From Akkermansiaceae bacterium (GTDB lineage: Bacteria; Verrucomicrobiota; Verrucomicrobiia; Verrucomicrobiales; Akkermansiaceae): a DNA stretch of 50,969 nt. The notes beneath the pieces were generated by a model, which saw only the letters and a list, made by a program, of their open reading frames with translations, was not told where the DNA came from and ran no database searches. The DNA lies in contig JALZUC010000060.1 in the NCBI GenBank assembly GCA_023301765.1, positions 1 to 50,969 of the forward strand, in the 5' to 3' direction. Position 1 is the first letter of the stretch; each line of letters starts with the position of its first letter. Shown here in pieces: positions 34,301 through 42,617 of this stretch. Both the position numbers and the translations under genes were made by a program.

Positions 34301-34457
34301 GGAAATGGCCGCTGTCCTCACCTATGTTAGAAATACCTTTGGGAACTCTGCGCCAATGATTAGCCCCACGAAGGTGAAAGAAGTCCGTGCAGCAACCAAG
34401 AATAAGCAAGGCTTCTACTCACCTGATGAGCTCCTCAAGGATCATCCACATCAGTAG
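31329..34457 (+). CDS. PVC-type haem-binding CxxCH protein (SGNH-like N-terminus, dehydrogenase propeller, HEAT, cytochrome c)
   Basis: A 1042-residue secreted protein. A signal peptide (about 1-18) is followed by a GDSL/SGNH-like domain (about 25-270; NIVFLGNGLGSRM). The membrane-bound-dehydrogenase-like beta-propeller (about 365-720) begins APGYKIELFAS and contains FDNKGRLWVATMPSYP, VDYGQIAP and FAPDGSLYMVDWHN. HEAT-like helices (about 730-880) precede a C-terminal cytochrome c with GHCITCHQPDGGG (C925, C928, H929) and a later Met-rich DEEMAAVLTYVR. This fused plan is characteristic of Planctomycetota and Verrucomicrobiota and proposed to act in sugar oxidation. It is divergent from the Sec-redoxin gene, with 160 nt between starts. 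The substrate is unknown. Confidence 0.92.
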   Translation: MKTSLFFTLLLTIYAQATEPITVSKNDNIVFLGNGLGSRMMQYGIFETFAHILYPDKHLVIRNMCDEGNTPGFRPHSSRPSPWAFSGAEKFHPPLSKTTDRWGSKQTGNGSMETPDQWLTRLKADTIIAFFGFNQSFNGQAGLENFKGELRAFIKHTRAQNYNGSSAPQLALVSPLGYEDASTERERLVDANLELYTAAMDQVAKEENVLFINCYQPSRRWFQQKKKLTRDGVTLNLTGYQLLSNLLTEKIFGSTPNAVGGKNTLTAVLEKNWVWEKFYKIPNGVHVYGKRHRPYGTENYPSELKKLEEMTSNRDQAIWATLAGKTFDLAAADAQTTKLANIKTNYKPSKQNGSTKYLYGQEAIDSFTTAPGYKIELFASEKKFPHLANPVQISFDNKGRLWVATMPSYPHWKPGDARPSDKLIILEDTNNDGKADKETVFAEDLHLPTGFELSHDGVYVAQGNHLILLKDTNGDDKADHREIVLSGFDDHDTHHVISAFCADPSGAIYMGEGTFLHSHVETTHGPVRSSNGGFFRYSPQRNQLERTSRISIPNPWGTAFDDYGQPFFLETSDSDLHWMTPCNVNVDYGQIAPKPITMLEKSHRVRPTSGLEFVSSRHFPDSVQGDILINNTIGFLGTKQHQVIDSDAGYKAKHRHDLVTSKDGNYRPVDLEFAPDGSLYMVDWHNVLIGHMQHSARDPLRDHKHGRIYRITYPARKLVKPAHIHNASLSTLFKNLTVPEYRTRYRTRRELRGRSADEVIPAIKKWVKTLNRKTPRYEQTLLEVLWVTWGLEQVSEPLLKNLLQAKDHSVRAAAIEVLRHSTQHISNPAALLKKTATDSSARVRLQTAVAASWLPADEALPVLNAVKPLDPWIKPVVTTAKAQLEGKIIAGDAPEKLHKPTTPLTGETLALFKKGSEVYSREGHCITCHQPDGGGLPAAMFPPLNKTKWVNESADRLIKLTMHGLMGPIEIKGKKYPGQVPMTAFKALSDEEMAAVLTYVRNTFGNSAPMISPTKVKEVRAATKNKQGFYSPDELLKDHPHQ

Positions 34458-34603
34458 GTTTATTTCTGAATGAAGACAACGGCACCTTTTTTATTAACAA
34501 TTGCGAGGTGTAAAATGGGCTGTGGTGAGATTTAGAGCTACCGTAATCGGATATTAGCAACTATCCTTCCAGTTCTGAGATTTCAATAAATCTACCAGAT
34601 ACC

Positions 34604-34869
34604 ATGCATGCTCTATCACGTCACAGCCTACTATCTCTACTCCTCGTAGCAGGTGTCTCTGCAGATCCACTGCTAAACTCGTGGATCACAGATCTCTCTG
34701 GGCGCTTATGCGCGCATCTATGAGGATGCTGAGGCGATGGTGTCGCAAGAACTCCGTGACTACCCAGTCACGTGGCGCAGTCACTCAGACACAGCCTACA
34801 TTTGCAGGTGTGCATGAGATCGCGAGTGGTGATAACTTTGTCTATATCCGCATCACAGATCATTATTAA
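34604..34869 (+). pseudogene. YHYH-domain protein remnant, frameshifted
   Basis: From ATG 34604 a signal peptide and mature start can be read (MHALSRHSLLSLLLVAG, then SWITDLSGR). Homology then continues in the next frame (ARIYEDAEAMVSQE) and again in a third frame (QTQPTFAGVHEIASGDNFVY) before TAA at 34867-34869. This order matches the N-terminal part of YHYH-domain secreted proteins. Two frame changes and loss of the C-terminal YHYH region show it is a decayed fragment. Confidence 0.7.
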
Positions 34870-34921
34870 GTAGAGCACTCTTATCGTTCAGCTACGCAAT
34901 GTAGGACACAGCATCACCGAC

Positions 34922-35722
34922 ATGGCAATTAACTCAAACGTGGTCTCTCAAGCTCTTTTTGAAAGCCTCAGAGCAGCACCACTACTCGTCAATACCCTGC
35001 CAGAGGCAGGTGTATTTCCCCTCCATACACTCACTGCCCCGGATAACACCGTAGCTTTAAATCTAGAGCAAAAGCTCGGCCACCTCTACGAAGACGCACT
35101 TGCCGTCATGCTGGAGCATACACCTAGATATAAACTTCTAGCAAAAAACCTACAGCTCCGTGAAGAAACTGGCCGTACTGTTGGTGAGCTCGATTTTCTC
35201 ATAAGAGATCACATCAGCCATAACCTCGTCCACCTTGAACTCGCCGTGAAGTTCTACCTCGCCGTAGAAACAACCACCGGTCTCCTGCTGCCCGGACCAG
35301 ATGCTCGTGATAACTACTACAACAAATTAGCTAAAATGCGCAGCCATCAGCTACTACTTAGTAAGAAATATCATCACCTACTACCAGAGGAATTCAGAGA
35401 GGATAAAATCACCGTGCAGCACATGGTGCATGGCTGTATTTTTAACCATATCCATGCTACACAACCCAGTGACATAGAATATCTGACTCCAGATAGACGA
35501 CACGGTAAATGGCTACACGCCTCCGAGTGCGCAGAGTTTTTTGGACATGACAGACACTACAGGATTATCCCCAAGCCTCTTTGGCCAGCCTCTTCAACGA
35601 CCATCGCCACGCATCTATTAGAACAATGGAAGCCCAGCGACAACATAGAGCGCTGTATTATGGTTTTCGCCAATGGTGATAATACCCCCTACTTTATCGC
35701 CCCTAACAAATACCCATACTAA
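34922..35722 (+). CDS. DUF1853 family protein
   Basis: A 266-residue protein with the hallmark blocks of DUF1853: LGHLYEDALAVMLEH, ETGRTVGELDFLIRD, HLELAVKFYLAV and GPDARDNYYNKLAKMRSHQ. The conserved Glu, Asp-x-Leu and Glu-x-Ala-x-Lys residues resemble a PD-(D/E)XK nuclease core (GELDFLI then LELAVKFYL), but catalysis is unproven for the family. Function unknown. It sits at the left of an accessory patch, beside pseudogenes and an ATPase. Confidence 0.88.
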   Translation: MAINSNVVSQALFESLRAAPLLVNTLPEAGVFPLHTLTAPDNTVALNLEQKLGHLYEDALAVMLEHTPRYKLLAKNLQLREETGRTVGELDFLIRDHISHNLVHLELAVKFYLAVETTTGLLLPGPDARDNYYNKLAKMRSHQLLLSKKYHHLLPEEFREDKITVQHMVHGCIFNHIHATQPSDIEYLTPDRRHGKWLHASECAEFFGHDRHYRIIPKPLWPASSTTIATHLLEQWKPSDNIERCIMVFANGDNTPYFIAPNKYPY

Positions 35723-35825
35723 ATCTTATTTCGAGGGCGTGAAGGTGCCACAGAGTAAGTAGAAGTTTTTAAAAGAGAGCTCTTCTAGTCAGACTAAGGT
35801 AACCACAGTCAACACCATAGCTTTT

Positions 35826-35882
35826 TATACCAAGTTTACCCTAGTTTATCTTTTTCTGGTAAACCTAGGTAAACTTGGTATA
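35826..35882. repeat. 57-bp imperfect palindrome upstream of the ATPase gene
   Basis: Arms of 25 nt (TATACCAAGTTTACCCTAG... and ...CTAGGTAAACTTGGTATA) are near-perfect inverted repeats separated by TTTTTCT. It ends 8 nt before the GTG start of the ATPase gene, where it would form a strong hairpin over the ribosome-binding region or serve as an operator. A second, partly decayed copy lies at 37428-37476 in the same orientation. Confidence 0.8.
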
Positions 35883-35890
35883 TTTCAGCT

Positions 35891-37081
35891 GTGAACCCAA
35901 TACGTAATCCTTATTCTCCAGGTGCAGGAACTCCCCCTCCCGCCCTTTCTGGCCGTGATGATATGCTAGAACAGGTTGCCGTCGCTATTGAGCGTATTCG
36001 CTTGGGACGAGCTAGTAAAAGCGTGCTGATGATCGGGCTTCGCGGTGTTGGAAAGACCGTTCTCTTAGACAGAATGAGATTAAATGCGGAAGCCGCAGGT
36101 CATCAAACAATCCGCATTGAAGCGCCAGAAGAGCGCTCGCTACCAGGCATTTTAGCACCTCAGTTACGACAGGCTTTATTAAAACTTTCTCGCATTAAAA
36201 AGTCTAAAGATCTCGCGAATAGAGCTCTACGAGCACTAGCTGGGTTTGCGAAGCTGAAAGTCAAATATGAGGACTTAGAAGTAAGCCTCGATTTCGATCC
36301 CGAACCTGGCTTGGCCGATAACGGAGACTTGGAAAGTGATCTTCAAGATCTACTCATCGCAGTTGGCGAGGCCGCCAAGGCTGCAGATTCGGCCTTTGTA
36401 ATGTTTATTGACGAGCTGCAATATGTTCCTGAAAAGCAACTAGGCAGCCTTATCTCATCTCTGCACAGAGCCGCACAAATGATGATGCCTGTTACATTGG
36501 TGGGTGCTGGCCTACCTCAGCTGACAGGGCAGATGGGTAAAGCAAAGTCCTATGCTGAACGGCTCTTCGAATTCCCATTCATTGGAGCTCTTGAGCCCGA
36601 CGAAGCACGATTGGCATTAAGCTTACCGGCACAGGACGAAAAGGTGAAATTTTCTAACAATGCGCTCGACTATCTTGTGGAGCAGACTCAAGGCTACCCC
36701 TACTTTTTACAGGAGTGGGGTAAACACGCATGGGACGTCGCAGACGACTCACCCATCACATTGGAGAATTGCCAGCAGGCTACAATAACAGCCATTGCAG
36801 CGCTGGATGCGAGTTTCTTCCGAGTGCGCTTTGACCGACTTACCCCTTCGGAAAAAAGATACCTCAGAGCCATGGCAAAGCTAGGAGCAGGGCCACATCG
36901 AAGCGGTGACATAGCCGACATACTAAAACGTAAATCAACCTCTCTAGCCCCCACTCGAGCCAAGCTCATCAACAAAGGCATGATCTGGAGCCCCAACCAC
37001 GGCGACACCGCATTTTCAGTGCCCCTATTTGATCAGTATATGAAGCGGATTATGCCGAATGGACAATCATACCAACCCTAA
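35891..37081 (+). CDS. AAA-type ATPase (archaeal-ATPase-like / ORC-Cdc6-like fold)
   Basis: A 396-residue protein beginning at GTG (35891), since MNPIRNPYSPGAGTPP is the usual family start. Walker A is GLRGVGKTV (49-57, K55), Walker B FVMFIDELQ (D174, E175), and sensor-type segments VTLVGAGLPQL and GYPYFLQEWGKHAW follow. The C-terminal winged-helix (about 320-390) includes LTPSEKRYLRAMAKLG. The group is widespread, transferred between distant bacteria and usually annotated ATP-binding protein. Its cellular role is not established; toxin-antitoxin or defence links have been suggested for relatives. It is bracketed by copies of a palindromic repeat, hinting at cassette-like mobility. Confidence 0.85.
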   Translation: MNPIRNPYSPGAGTPPPALSGRDDMLEQVAVAIERIRLGRASKSVLMIGLRGVGKTVLLDRMRLNAEAAGHQTIRIEAPEERSLPGILAPQLRQALLKLSRIKKSKDLANRALRALAGFAKLKVKYEDLEVSLDFDPEPGLADNGDLESDLQDLLIAVGEAAKAADSAFVMFIDELQYVPEKQLGSLISSLHRAAQMMMPVTLVGAGLPQLTGQMGKAKSYAERLFEFPFIGALEPDEARLALSLPAQDEKVKFSNNALDYLVEQTQGYPYFLQEWGKHAWDVADDSPITLENCQQATITAIAALDASFFRVRFDRLTPSEKRYLRAMAKLGAGPHRSGDIADILKRKSTSLAPTRAKLINKGMIWSPNHGDTAFSVPLFDQYMKRIMPNGQSYQP

Positions 37082-37129
37082 CAAACGTAAAACATCTCTC
37101 TTCGTTAGTCGTTATACTTAACTGAACCA

Positions 37130-37354
37130 ATGGCCTCTCTCAGATACAAACTCGACGACCTAGGATGGCTCAGTTTTGAACAGCTATACTACAGGTATGA
37201 TTGACTAGAAAAACGCTCCGCCATCATGAGCGGATTTAAAACTCGCGGCACACCATGGACCATCATCATCGGTAAAGACGGTATTGTGAAATACAATAGC
37301 TTCCACATCAAACCTGAAACTGCCATCAAACTCATCGACACTCTCAAAAAGTAA
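37130..37354 (+). pseudogene. Chimeric remnant: DLGW-type N-terminus plus redoxin C-terminus
   Basis: One frame (ATG 37130 to TAA 37352-37354) contains an in-frame TGA at 37202-37204. The 24 codons before it read MASLRYKLDDLGWLSFEQL, a start typical of large nuclease/STAND NTPase proteins. The part after it (GTPWTIIIGKDGIVKYN and a final helix) is the C-terminal end of a thioredoxin-fold protein. The halves belong to different families and no Cys lies near the TGA, so this is not a selenoprotein. It is best read as two gene ends joined by deletion. Confidence 0.55.
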
Positions 37355-37427
37355 TCCTAACTAAAAAAATCTCTATTGTTAATTCATAATTCGGAGCCTC
37401 CACCAGGAAGCTGGCCGGGTCTTTTTT

Positions 37428-37476
37428 TATACCAAGTTTACCCCAGTTTATCTTTTTTAGATAAACTTGCTTATGC
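37428..37476. repeat. Decayed second copy of the palindromic repeat
   Basis: The left arm (TATACCAAGTTTACCCCAG, then TTTATC) is almost identical to that at 35826. The right arm retains only GATAAACTTG, so an 8-bp inner stem (37445-37452 with 37460-37467) remains. Both copies are in the same orientation and bracket the ATPase gene plus the chimeric remnant. Confidence 0.7.
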
Positions 37477-37571
37477 CCGCCCTCCCTCTTAAAAATTCGC
37501 TTCTAGCTGCTGCAAAACCTTTTCCATTTTATAATAGCCCTGAATACTTTAACTATTTAAAATACTAAATC

Positions 37572-39266
37572 ATGCTAAGCGTAGAAAACCGATTGAAATG
37601 CTTTTTAAGCACAGCCGACACAAAAGTTATCTCCCTCAAGGGAGAATGGGGAGTTGGTAAAACCTATTTTTGGAATGCCTTCATCGAAGAACAAAGGGCA
37701 ACTTTAACTAAGCAGAATAACTTTAAAGGCTACTCTTATGTATCAGTCTTCGGATTATCTAGCATTGCTGAAATCAGGCAACAAATTGTATCAAAAATCG
37801 ACATCTTCTCAGACTCATTAGCAAAAAAAGGATTTTCTAGTGTCAGTAAATGGTCCGACATCCTCAAAGAGGTAAAGGTTAAGGGGGTATCTACATCTTT
37901 TATGGCCGACATAATTCAAAACAACATTCTTCAAAATCTGATAATTTGTATAGATGACCTAGAGCGCAAAGAAAACTCAATATCTACATCATCGATTTTA
38001 GGATTGATCTCTGAATTAGCTGAGCAAAGGAATTGTAAAATCGTCATCGTCTATAATGATCAGAATGAAGCTCTGAATTCAGAAACAAGCCAATCCCTAG
38101 CAGAATACAAAGAAAAAGTCATAGATTTTGAAATTAGCTATAAACCTTCATTAAAACAGAACATAAAGCTTATCTGGCCTGATACTATACCCCATGGCCT
38201 GGAAGAGGTTTTAGAAGAGTTCGAATGCCATAACATAAGAATTATGAAAAAAATGAAATCCGCAATCGCGTATTTCCAACCTTTTTTAGAAAAAAAATTC
38301 CCTTACTTGTGGGTATTTTTTCAGAGGAAGTTAATTATTTTCTCGGTAATCCATCACCGACATCAGCACGATATAGACATCGAAGATAAGAAGCTGTTAA
38401 ATTTATCCCGTTACCTGCCTGAAGACTTTTCAAAACAAGAGTCCGAACGATACAATATCACAGAAAAAAATCGCCCAGTGTTACGGCATCTTCACATACT
38501 CATGTTTTACCACGAAGATTTTGACCCAATCATTATACAATTCCTGAAAAATGGCTCTGTAGATCTCACCTGTAATTCTAGTCTATTCGACGAAAAAAAC
38601 TATGACTCCAAAAAATCACAAGCACGTGATGCAGCGAGTAAAATATCCTCTCAATATTGGAATGGTAGTTTTTCCTATACTCAAGAAGACTTCGTGACTG
38701 AAGTAAATGTATTACTAACAGATCATTGGCAATCACTTGATCTCTATCAAGTAATTAACTCCATCAATGAGGTAAGAAAATTATTATCCACGGGTGACTG
38801 GCATGAAGACACTCTCTGCAAGAAAATAGAACATTCTGCAATACATGAAGGTGTCGATTTTTCTCACCTTAATAAATTACTTCAAGACTACCCTGAAGAA
38901 AAACGTTCTTTTCTTCTTAGTAAGGCCAAGAACTGCAAACGAAAATGGACACCCAGCAAACCTATCGAAAACATCATGCTAGAGATGCTTCCTGCTATGA
39001 ATGGCTGTAACCCCCAATACATGAACGATCTCCTTGGATATACCAAAAAAGACTTCTATGACTGGATGTTGACGTCAAATCTCGCATTGAAACACTTAAA
39101 ATTTTTTAACAAATGGTTCCCAGATGATCTCGAAGCAAAGGTTTACAGCTCCGTTGAAATAGAAACAATCCGCAAAGTTCAAACCTCATTACAAGCGGCT
39201 ATAAAAGACATTAAAAAAATCAGTGATTTTAACGCTCAGAGGTTAAATAAAGCCTTCACAGAATAA
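37572..39266 (+). CDS. KAP-like P-loop NTPase, probably defence-associated
   Basis: A 564-residue protein with Walker A GEWGVGKTYFW (24-34, K30) right after the N-terminus and Walker B NLIICIDDLERKE (D128, D129), followed by a long helical region with no recognised effector domain. GExGxGKT with a downstream DDLER is the signature of KAP-family NTPases, which in bacteria often occur in mobile or anti-phage loci. The gene is visibly more A+T-rich and Lys/Asn/Ile-rich than its neighbours, suggesting transfer. It converges on ppdK. There is no transmembrane insertion like that of classical KAP proteins, so family assignment is tentative. Confidence 0.7.
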   Translation: MLSVENRLKCFLSTADTKVISLKGEWGVGKTYFWNAFIEEQRATLTKQNNFKGYSYVSVFGLSSIAEIRQQIVSKIDIFSDSLAKKGFSSVSKWSDILKEVKVKGVSTSFMADIIQNNILQNLIICIDDLERKENSISTSSILGLISELAEQRNCKIVIVYNDQNEALNSETSQSLAEYKEKVIDFEISYKPSLKQNIKLIWPDTIPHGLEEVLEEFECHNIRIMKKMKSAIAYFQPFLEKKFPYLWVFFQRKLIIFSVIHHRHQHDIDIEDKKLLNLSRYLPEDFSKQESERYNITEKNRPVLRHLHILMFYHEDFDPIIIQFLKNGSVDLTCNSSLFDEKNYDSKKSQARDAASKISSQYWNGSFSYTQEDFVTEVNVLLTDHWQSLDLYQVINSINEVRKLLSTGDWHEDTLCKKIEHSAIHEGVDFSHLNKLLQDYPEEKRSFLLSKAKNCKRKWTPSKPIENIMLEMLPAMNGCNPQYMNDLLGYTKKDFYDWMLTSNLALKHLKFFNKWFPDDLEAKVYSSVEIETIRKVQTSLQAAIKDIKKISDFNAQRLNKAFTE

Positions 39267-39357
39267 ATTTAGTTCACTCATAACCGAACTTCTTTAGAAT
39301 AATCAATGCTCCAATGTAGGGACAATTATTATATCCCTCGTCCGAGCGAGCCCCAAA

Positions 39358-39387
39358 AAGCCCCGATCAGTTTCCTGATCGGGGCTT
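39358..39387 (-). terminator. Rho-independent terminator of ppdK
   Basis: A perfect 13-bp stem (AAGCCCCGATCAG at 39358-39370 with CTGATCGGGGCTT at 39375-39387) closes a TTTC loop. On the minus strand it is followed by a T run (CTTTTTGGGG). It lies 27 nt after the ppdK stop and also separates the convergent KAP-like gene. Confidence 0.93.
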
Positions 39388-39413
39388 GTGAATTTTTAGA
39401 TCGGTTAGATCAA

Positions 39414-42230
39414 TTAGCTAACCTCTCCGCGAGCCATGCCCTTTTCCTCAAGCGCGGCTTGAGCAAGTGCTAGGCGTGCTACAGGGATACGGAATGGTGA
39501 ACATGAAACGTAGTTAAGTCCTGCGCGGTGGAAGAACTTCACTGAGTCTGGATCTCCACCGTGCTCACCACAGATGCCGAGCTTAAGCTTTGGCTTAGTA
39601 GTGCGGCCACCTTTTACACCCATCTCAACAAGTTGCCCTACACCCTCTTGGTCGAGGCCTGCAAATGGGTTATTGCTAAGAACTTCTGCGTCCTGGTATG
39701 CAGGAAGGAAGCTTGATGAGTCATCACGTGAAAGACCTAGGCCTGTCTGTGTAAGGTCGTTAGTTCCGAAGGAGAAGAACTCAGCGTGCTTCGCTACTTC
39801 AGCAGCAGTGATAGCAGCACGTGGGATCTCGATCATTGTTCCTACAGTGTACTTTAGCTGGCTCTTCTTAAGCTTAAGCTTAGTGCGAACTTGGTCAGCT
39901 GTCTCATCGATCACCTTCTTCTGAAGCTCAAGCTCACGTGCGTAAGCTACGAGTGGGACCATGATTTCAGGAACTACCTTAGTGCCTTTAGCTTGCACTT
40001 CAGCAGCAGCTTCGAGGATAGCCTCTACCTGCATTGCTGTTACAGCTGGGTAACTGATACCAAGACGACAACCACGGTGACCTAGCATTGGGTTCTCTTC
40101 GTGAAGAGCGTGGATACGCTTAGTAATAGCAGCTGCAGTCATACCAATCTTCTTAGAAAGGTCCTTCTTCTGAGCTGTATCCATAGTTCCGATAAACTCG
40201 TGAAGTGGTGGATCTAATAGACGGATAGTAGCTGGGCGGCCAGCAAGTGACTTAAAGATACCTTTAAAGTCTTTCTTCATGAAGACCTTGATCTTCTTAA
40301 GTGCCTTAGCGCGGCCTTCATCATCATCAGCAAGGATCATCTCACGAACAGAGTCGATCCGATTACCCTCGAAGAACATGTGCTCAGCACGGGTAAGACC
40401 GATACCTTCAGCACCGAACTTAATTGCCTGCTCTACCTGCTCTGGAGTGTCAGAGTTAGTGCGGACACCAAGCTTACGGAGGCTGTCAGTCCACTTCATA
40501 AGCTCCATGAACTTCTTGTAAGTGTCAGACTTCTTAGCCGCAGCTTTACCTTCGATAAGACCTTGGATTACCTGAGAAGGTGATGACTTGATAGAGCCTT
40601 TATAGACGCTACCAACAAAACCATTCAGTGAAAGCTCATCGCCTTCTTTAAGAGTCACACCGTTACCGGAAAGTGTCTTCTTGCTGTAGTCAATAGACAT
40701 GCTGTGTGCACCACAGACGCAAACCTTACCCATCTGGCGGGCAACGAGAGCAGCGTGTGATGAAGCACCACCTTCAGTAGTAAGAATACCATCAGCAGCG
40801 ATCATACCGCGAAGGTCTTCTGGAGATGTGGCCTGACGAACAAGGATGACTTTCTCACCTTTTTCAGCAGCTTTAACTGAGTCTTCCCAGCTGAAGTAAA
40901 TCTTACCAGATGCAGCACCTGGGCCAGCTGGAAGGCCGCTACCCACTTTCTTAGCTTCTTTCTCTGCCTTAGTGTCAAAGATAGGAGCAAGGAGGTGGCT
41001 GAGGTCATCAGCAGGAATACGGAGGATAGCCTCCTCTTTCTTGATGAGCTTCTCTTTCACCATGTCGAGTGCGATGTTTACAGCGGCAAAACCGGTGCGC
41101 TTACCGTTACGAGTCTGGAGCATCCAGAGCTTACCCTCTTCAATAGTGAACTCAACGTCCTGAACATCACGGAAGTGCTTCTCAAGCTGCTTACGGATTT
41201 TCAGAAGCTCTTTGTGAGACTTGGGAAGGTCCTTAGCCATCTTTGCAATTGGCTTAGGAGTACGAACACCTGCTACAACGTCCTCACCCTGGGCATCGAT
41301 AAGATACTCACCGTAGAAAACGTTTTCGCCAGTGGCGGGGTCACGTGTGAAGGCAACACCAGTTCCTGATGTCTTACCTGTGTTACCAAATACCATGGCC
41401 TGCACGTTAACTGCAGTTCCCCATGCGGCTGGGATACCGTATTTCTGACGGTAAACGATAGCACGGTCATTATTCCATGAGTTAAACACAGCGTTTACAG
41501 CTCCTGTGAGCTGATCGCGCGGGTCTTCAGGGAAGTCTTTACCGGAACGCTTCTTGATGAGTTTTTTAAATTCAGCAACTACAGCTTGGAGCTGCTTTGC
41601 AGAAAGTCCTGAGTCATCTTTTACTTTGGCCTTGGCCTTAGCTTTATCAAGAATGACTTCGTATGGGTCATGGTGCTCACCGGCTTCAGCTTCAACTTCC
41701 ATTACCACGCTACCATACATCTGAAGGAAGCGACGGTATGAATCCCAAGCAAACTTGGCATTGCCAGTCTTCTTAGCAAGAGCTTCTACAACTTTATCGT
41801 TAATACCCAAGTTAAGAATAGTATCCATCATGCCGGGCATGGACTCACGTGCGCCGGAGCGAACAGAGAGAAGAAGTGGATTCTCAAGATCACCAAACTT
41901 TTTGCCCATGGCTTTTTCAACCTTGGCGATATTAGCTTCGATCTCTGCGTTAAGAGTCTTAGGGTATTTCTTAGCGTTATCGTAGTAGTGTGTGCAGACC
42001 TCAGTAGTGATGGTAAAGCCAGCAGGAACAGGAATTCCGATGAGGCCCATTTCAGCAAGGTTAGCACCCTTACCTCCGAGGAGGTTTTTCTGGGAGCCAT
42101 TACCGTCAGCTTTGCCACCTCCGAAGAAGTAGACGTTCTTGTTTGAAGCAGACTTCTTAGTCTTGCTAGCGGCTGCCTTAACGGCAGTTTTCTTAGTGGC
42201 CTTTTTAGCGGCCTTTTTCTTAGTTGCCAT
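39414..42230 (-). CDS. ppdK: Pyruvate, phosphate dikinase
   Basis: Interconverts pyruvate, ATP and phosphate with phosphoenolpyruvate, AMP and pyrophosphate, a glycolytic/gluconeogenic node. The frame stays open to 42371, but ATG 42228-42230 is preferred (938 aa). The nucleotide domain starts [11 protein letters not shown] with [12 protein letters not shown]. The phosphohistidine motif is [18 protein letters not shown] (H492). The C-terminal PEP domain includes [39 protein letters not shown] and [10 protein letters not shown]. Unusually, the first roughly 32 residues are Lys/Ala-rich ([18 protein letters not shown]), absent from typical enzymes. It is transcribed alone and ends at a strong terminator. 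Confidence 0.96.
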   Translation of the reverse strand: MATKKKAAKKATKKTAVKAAASKTKKSASNKNVYFFGGGKADGNGSQKNLLGGKGANLAEMGLIGIPVPAGFTITTEVCTHYYDNAKKYPKTLNAEIEANIAKVEKAMGKKFGDLENPLLLSVRSGARESMPGMMDTILNLGINDKVVEALAKKTGNAKFAWDSYRRFLQMYGSVVMEVEAEAGEHHDPYEVILDKAKAKAKVKDDSGLSAKQLQAVVAEFKKLIKKRSGKDFPEDPRDQLTGAVNAVFNSWNNDRAIVYRQKYGIPAAWGTAVNVQAMVFGNTGKTSGTGVAFTRDPATGENVFYGEYLIDAQGEDVVAGVRTPKPIAKMAKDLPKSHKELLKIRKQLEKHFRDVQDVEFTIEEGKLWMLQTRNGKRTGFAAVNIALDMVKEKLIKKEEAILRIPADDLSHLLAPIFDTKAEKEAKKVGSGLPAGPGAASGKIYFSWEDSVKAAEKGEKVILVRQATSPEDLRGMIAADGILTTEGGASSHAALVARQMGKVCVCGAHSMSIDYSKKTLSGNGVTLKEGDELSLNGFVGSVYKGSIKSSPSQVIQGLIEGKAAAKKSDTYKKFMELMKWTDSLRKLGVRTNSDTPEQVEQAIKFGAEGIGLTRAEHMFFEGNRIDSVREMILADDDEGRAKALKKIKVFMKKDFKGIFKSLAGRPATIRLLDPPLHEFIGTMDTAQKKDLSKKIGMTAAAITKRIHALHEENPMLGHRGCRLGISYPAVTAMQVEAILEAAAEVQAKGTKVVPEIMVPLVAYARELELQKKVIDETADQVRTKLKLKKSQLKYTVGTMIEIPRAAITAAEVAKHAEFFSFGTNDLTQTGLGLSRDDSSSFLPAYQDAEVLSNNPFAGLDQEGVGQLVEMGVKGGRTTKPKLKLGICGEHGGDPDSVKFFHRAGLNYVSCSPFRIPVARLALAQAALEEKGMARGEVS

Positions 42231-42617
42231 GTGGATGGTATTTAGTAGTAGTGAAAACGTTAATTTTTTTGTTAGAAAAAATGAGGTGTTATCATACTTC
42301 TGCTTCCGCATCAGTATCCTCGTAAAATGAAGGCGCAAGTTACCAAGTAAACCCTTCTGGTCAAGCATCATTCGGCAGCTTTACTGGCTACTATCATAAT
42401 CCACCCTCTGATTTTTTAAAAAATAAACCTATTGAAGAACATATTACATATTTTACCTACCATGGAAATTTCTGATTATATTTCACCAACCATAATTTTT
42501 AACATATAGCCCATTAAAAGCAGTTCATATCTAACCAGCATTTTCATATTTTTTAGCGACCCTAAATAACTGATACTTGAAATTTCTCCCTCCAAACCTT
42601 AGTAATACTATTTAAGT
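42231..42617. other. A+T-rich divergent intergenic region
   Basis: Nearly 390 nt between the ppdK start and the DUF2231-cytochrome gene. It is rich in A/T runs, without a plausible coding frame or hairpin terminator, and must contain the two divergent promoters. No specific operator or riboswitch was recognised. Confidence 0.55.

Noticed and set aside
37202-37204. Third in-frame TGA, as a possible Sec codon
   Set aside because: The halves on either side belong to different protein families, no cysteine or redox motif is adjacent, and I saw no hairpin at SECIS distance; a deletion scar explains it better.
39385-39400. Rex operator half-site (TTGTGAA)
   Set aside because: Only one half is present, inside a terminator tail, without the inverted second half.
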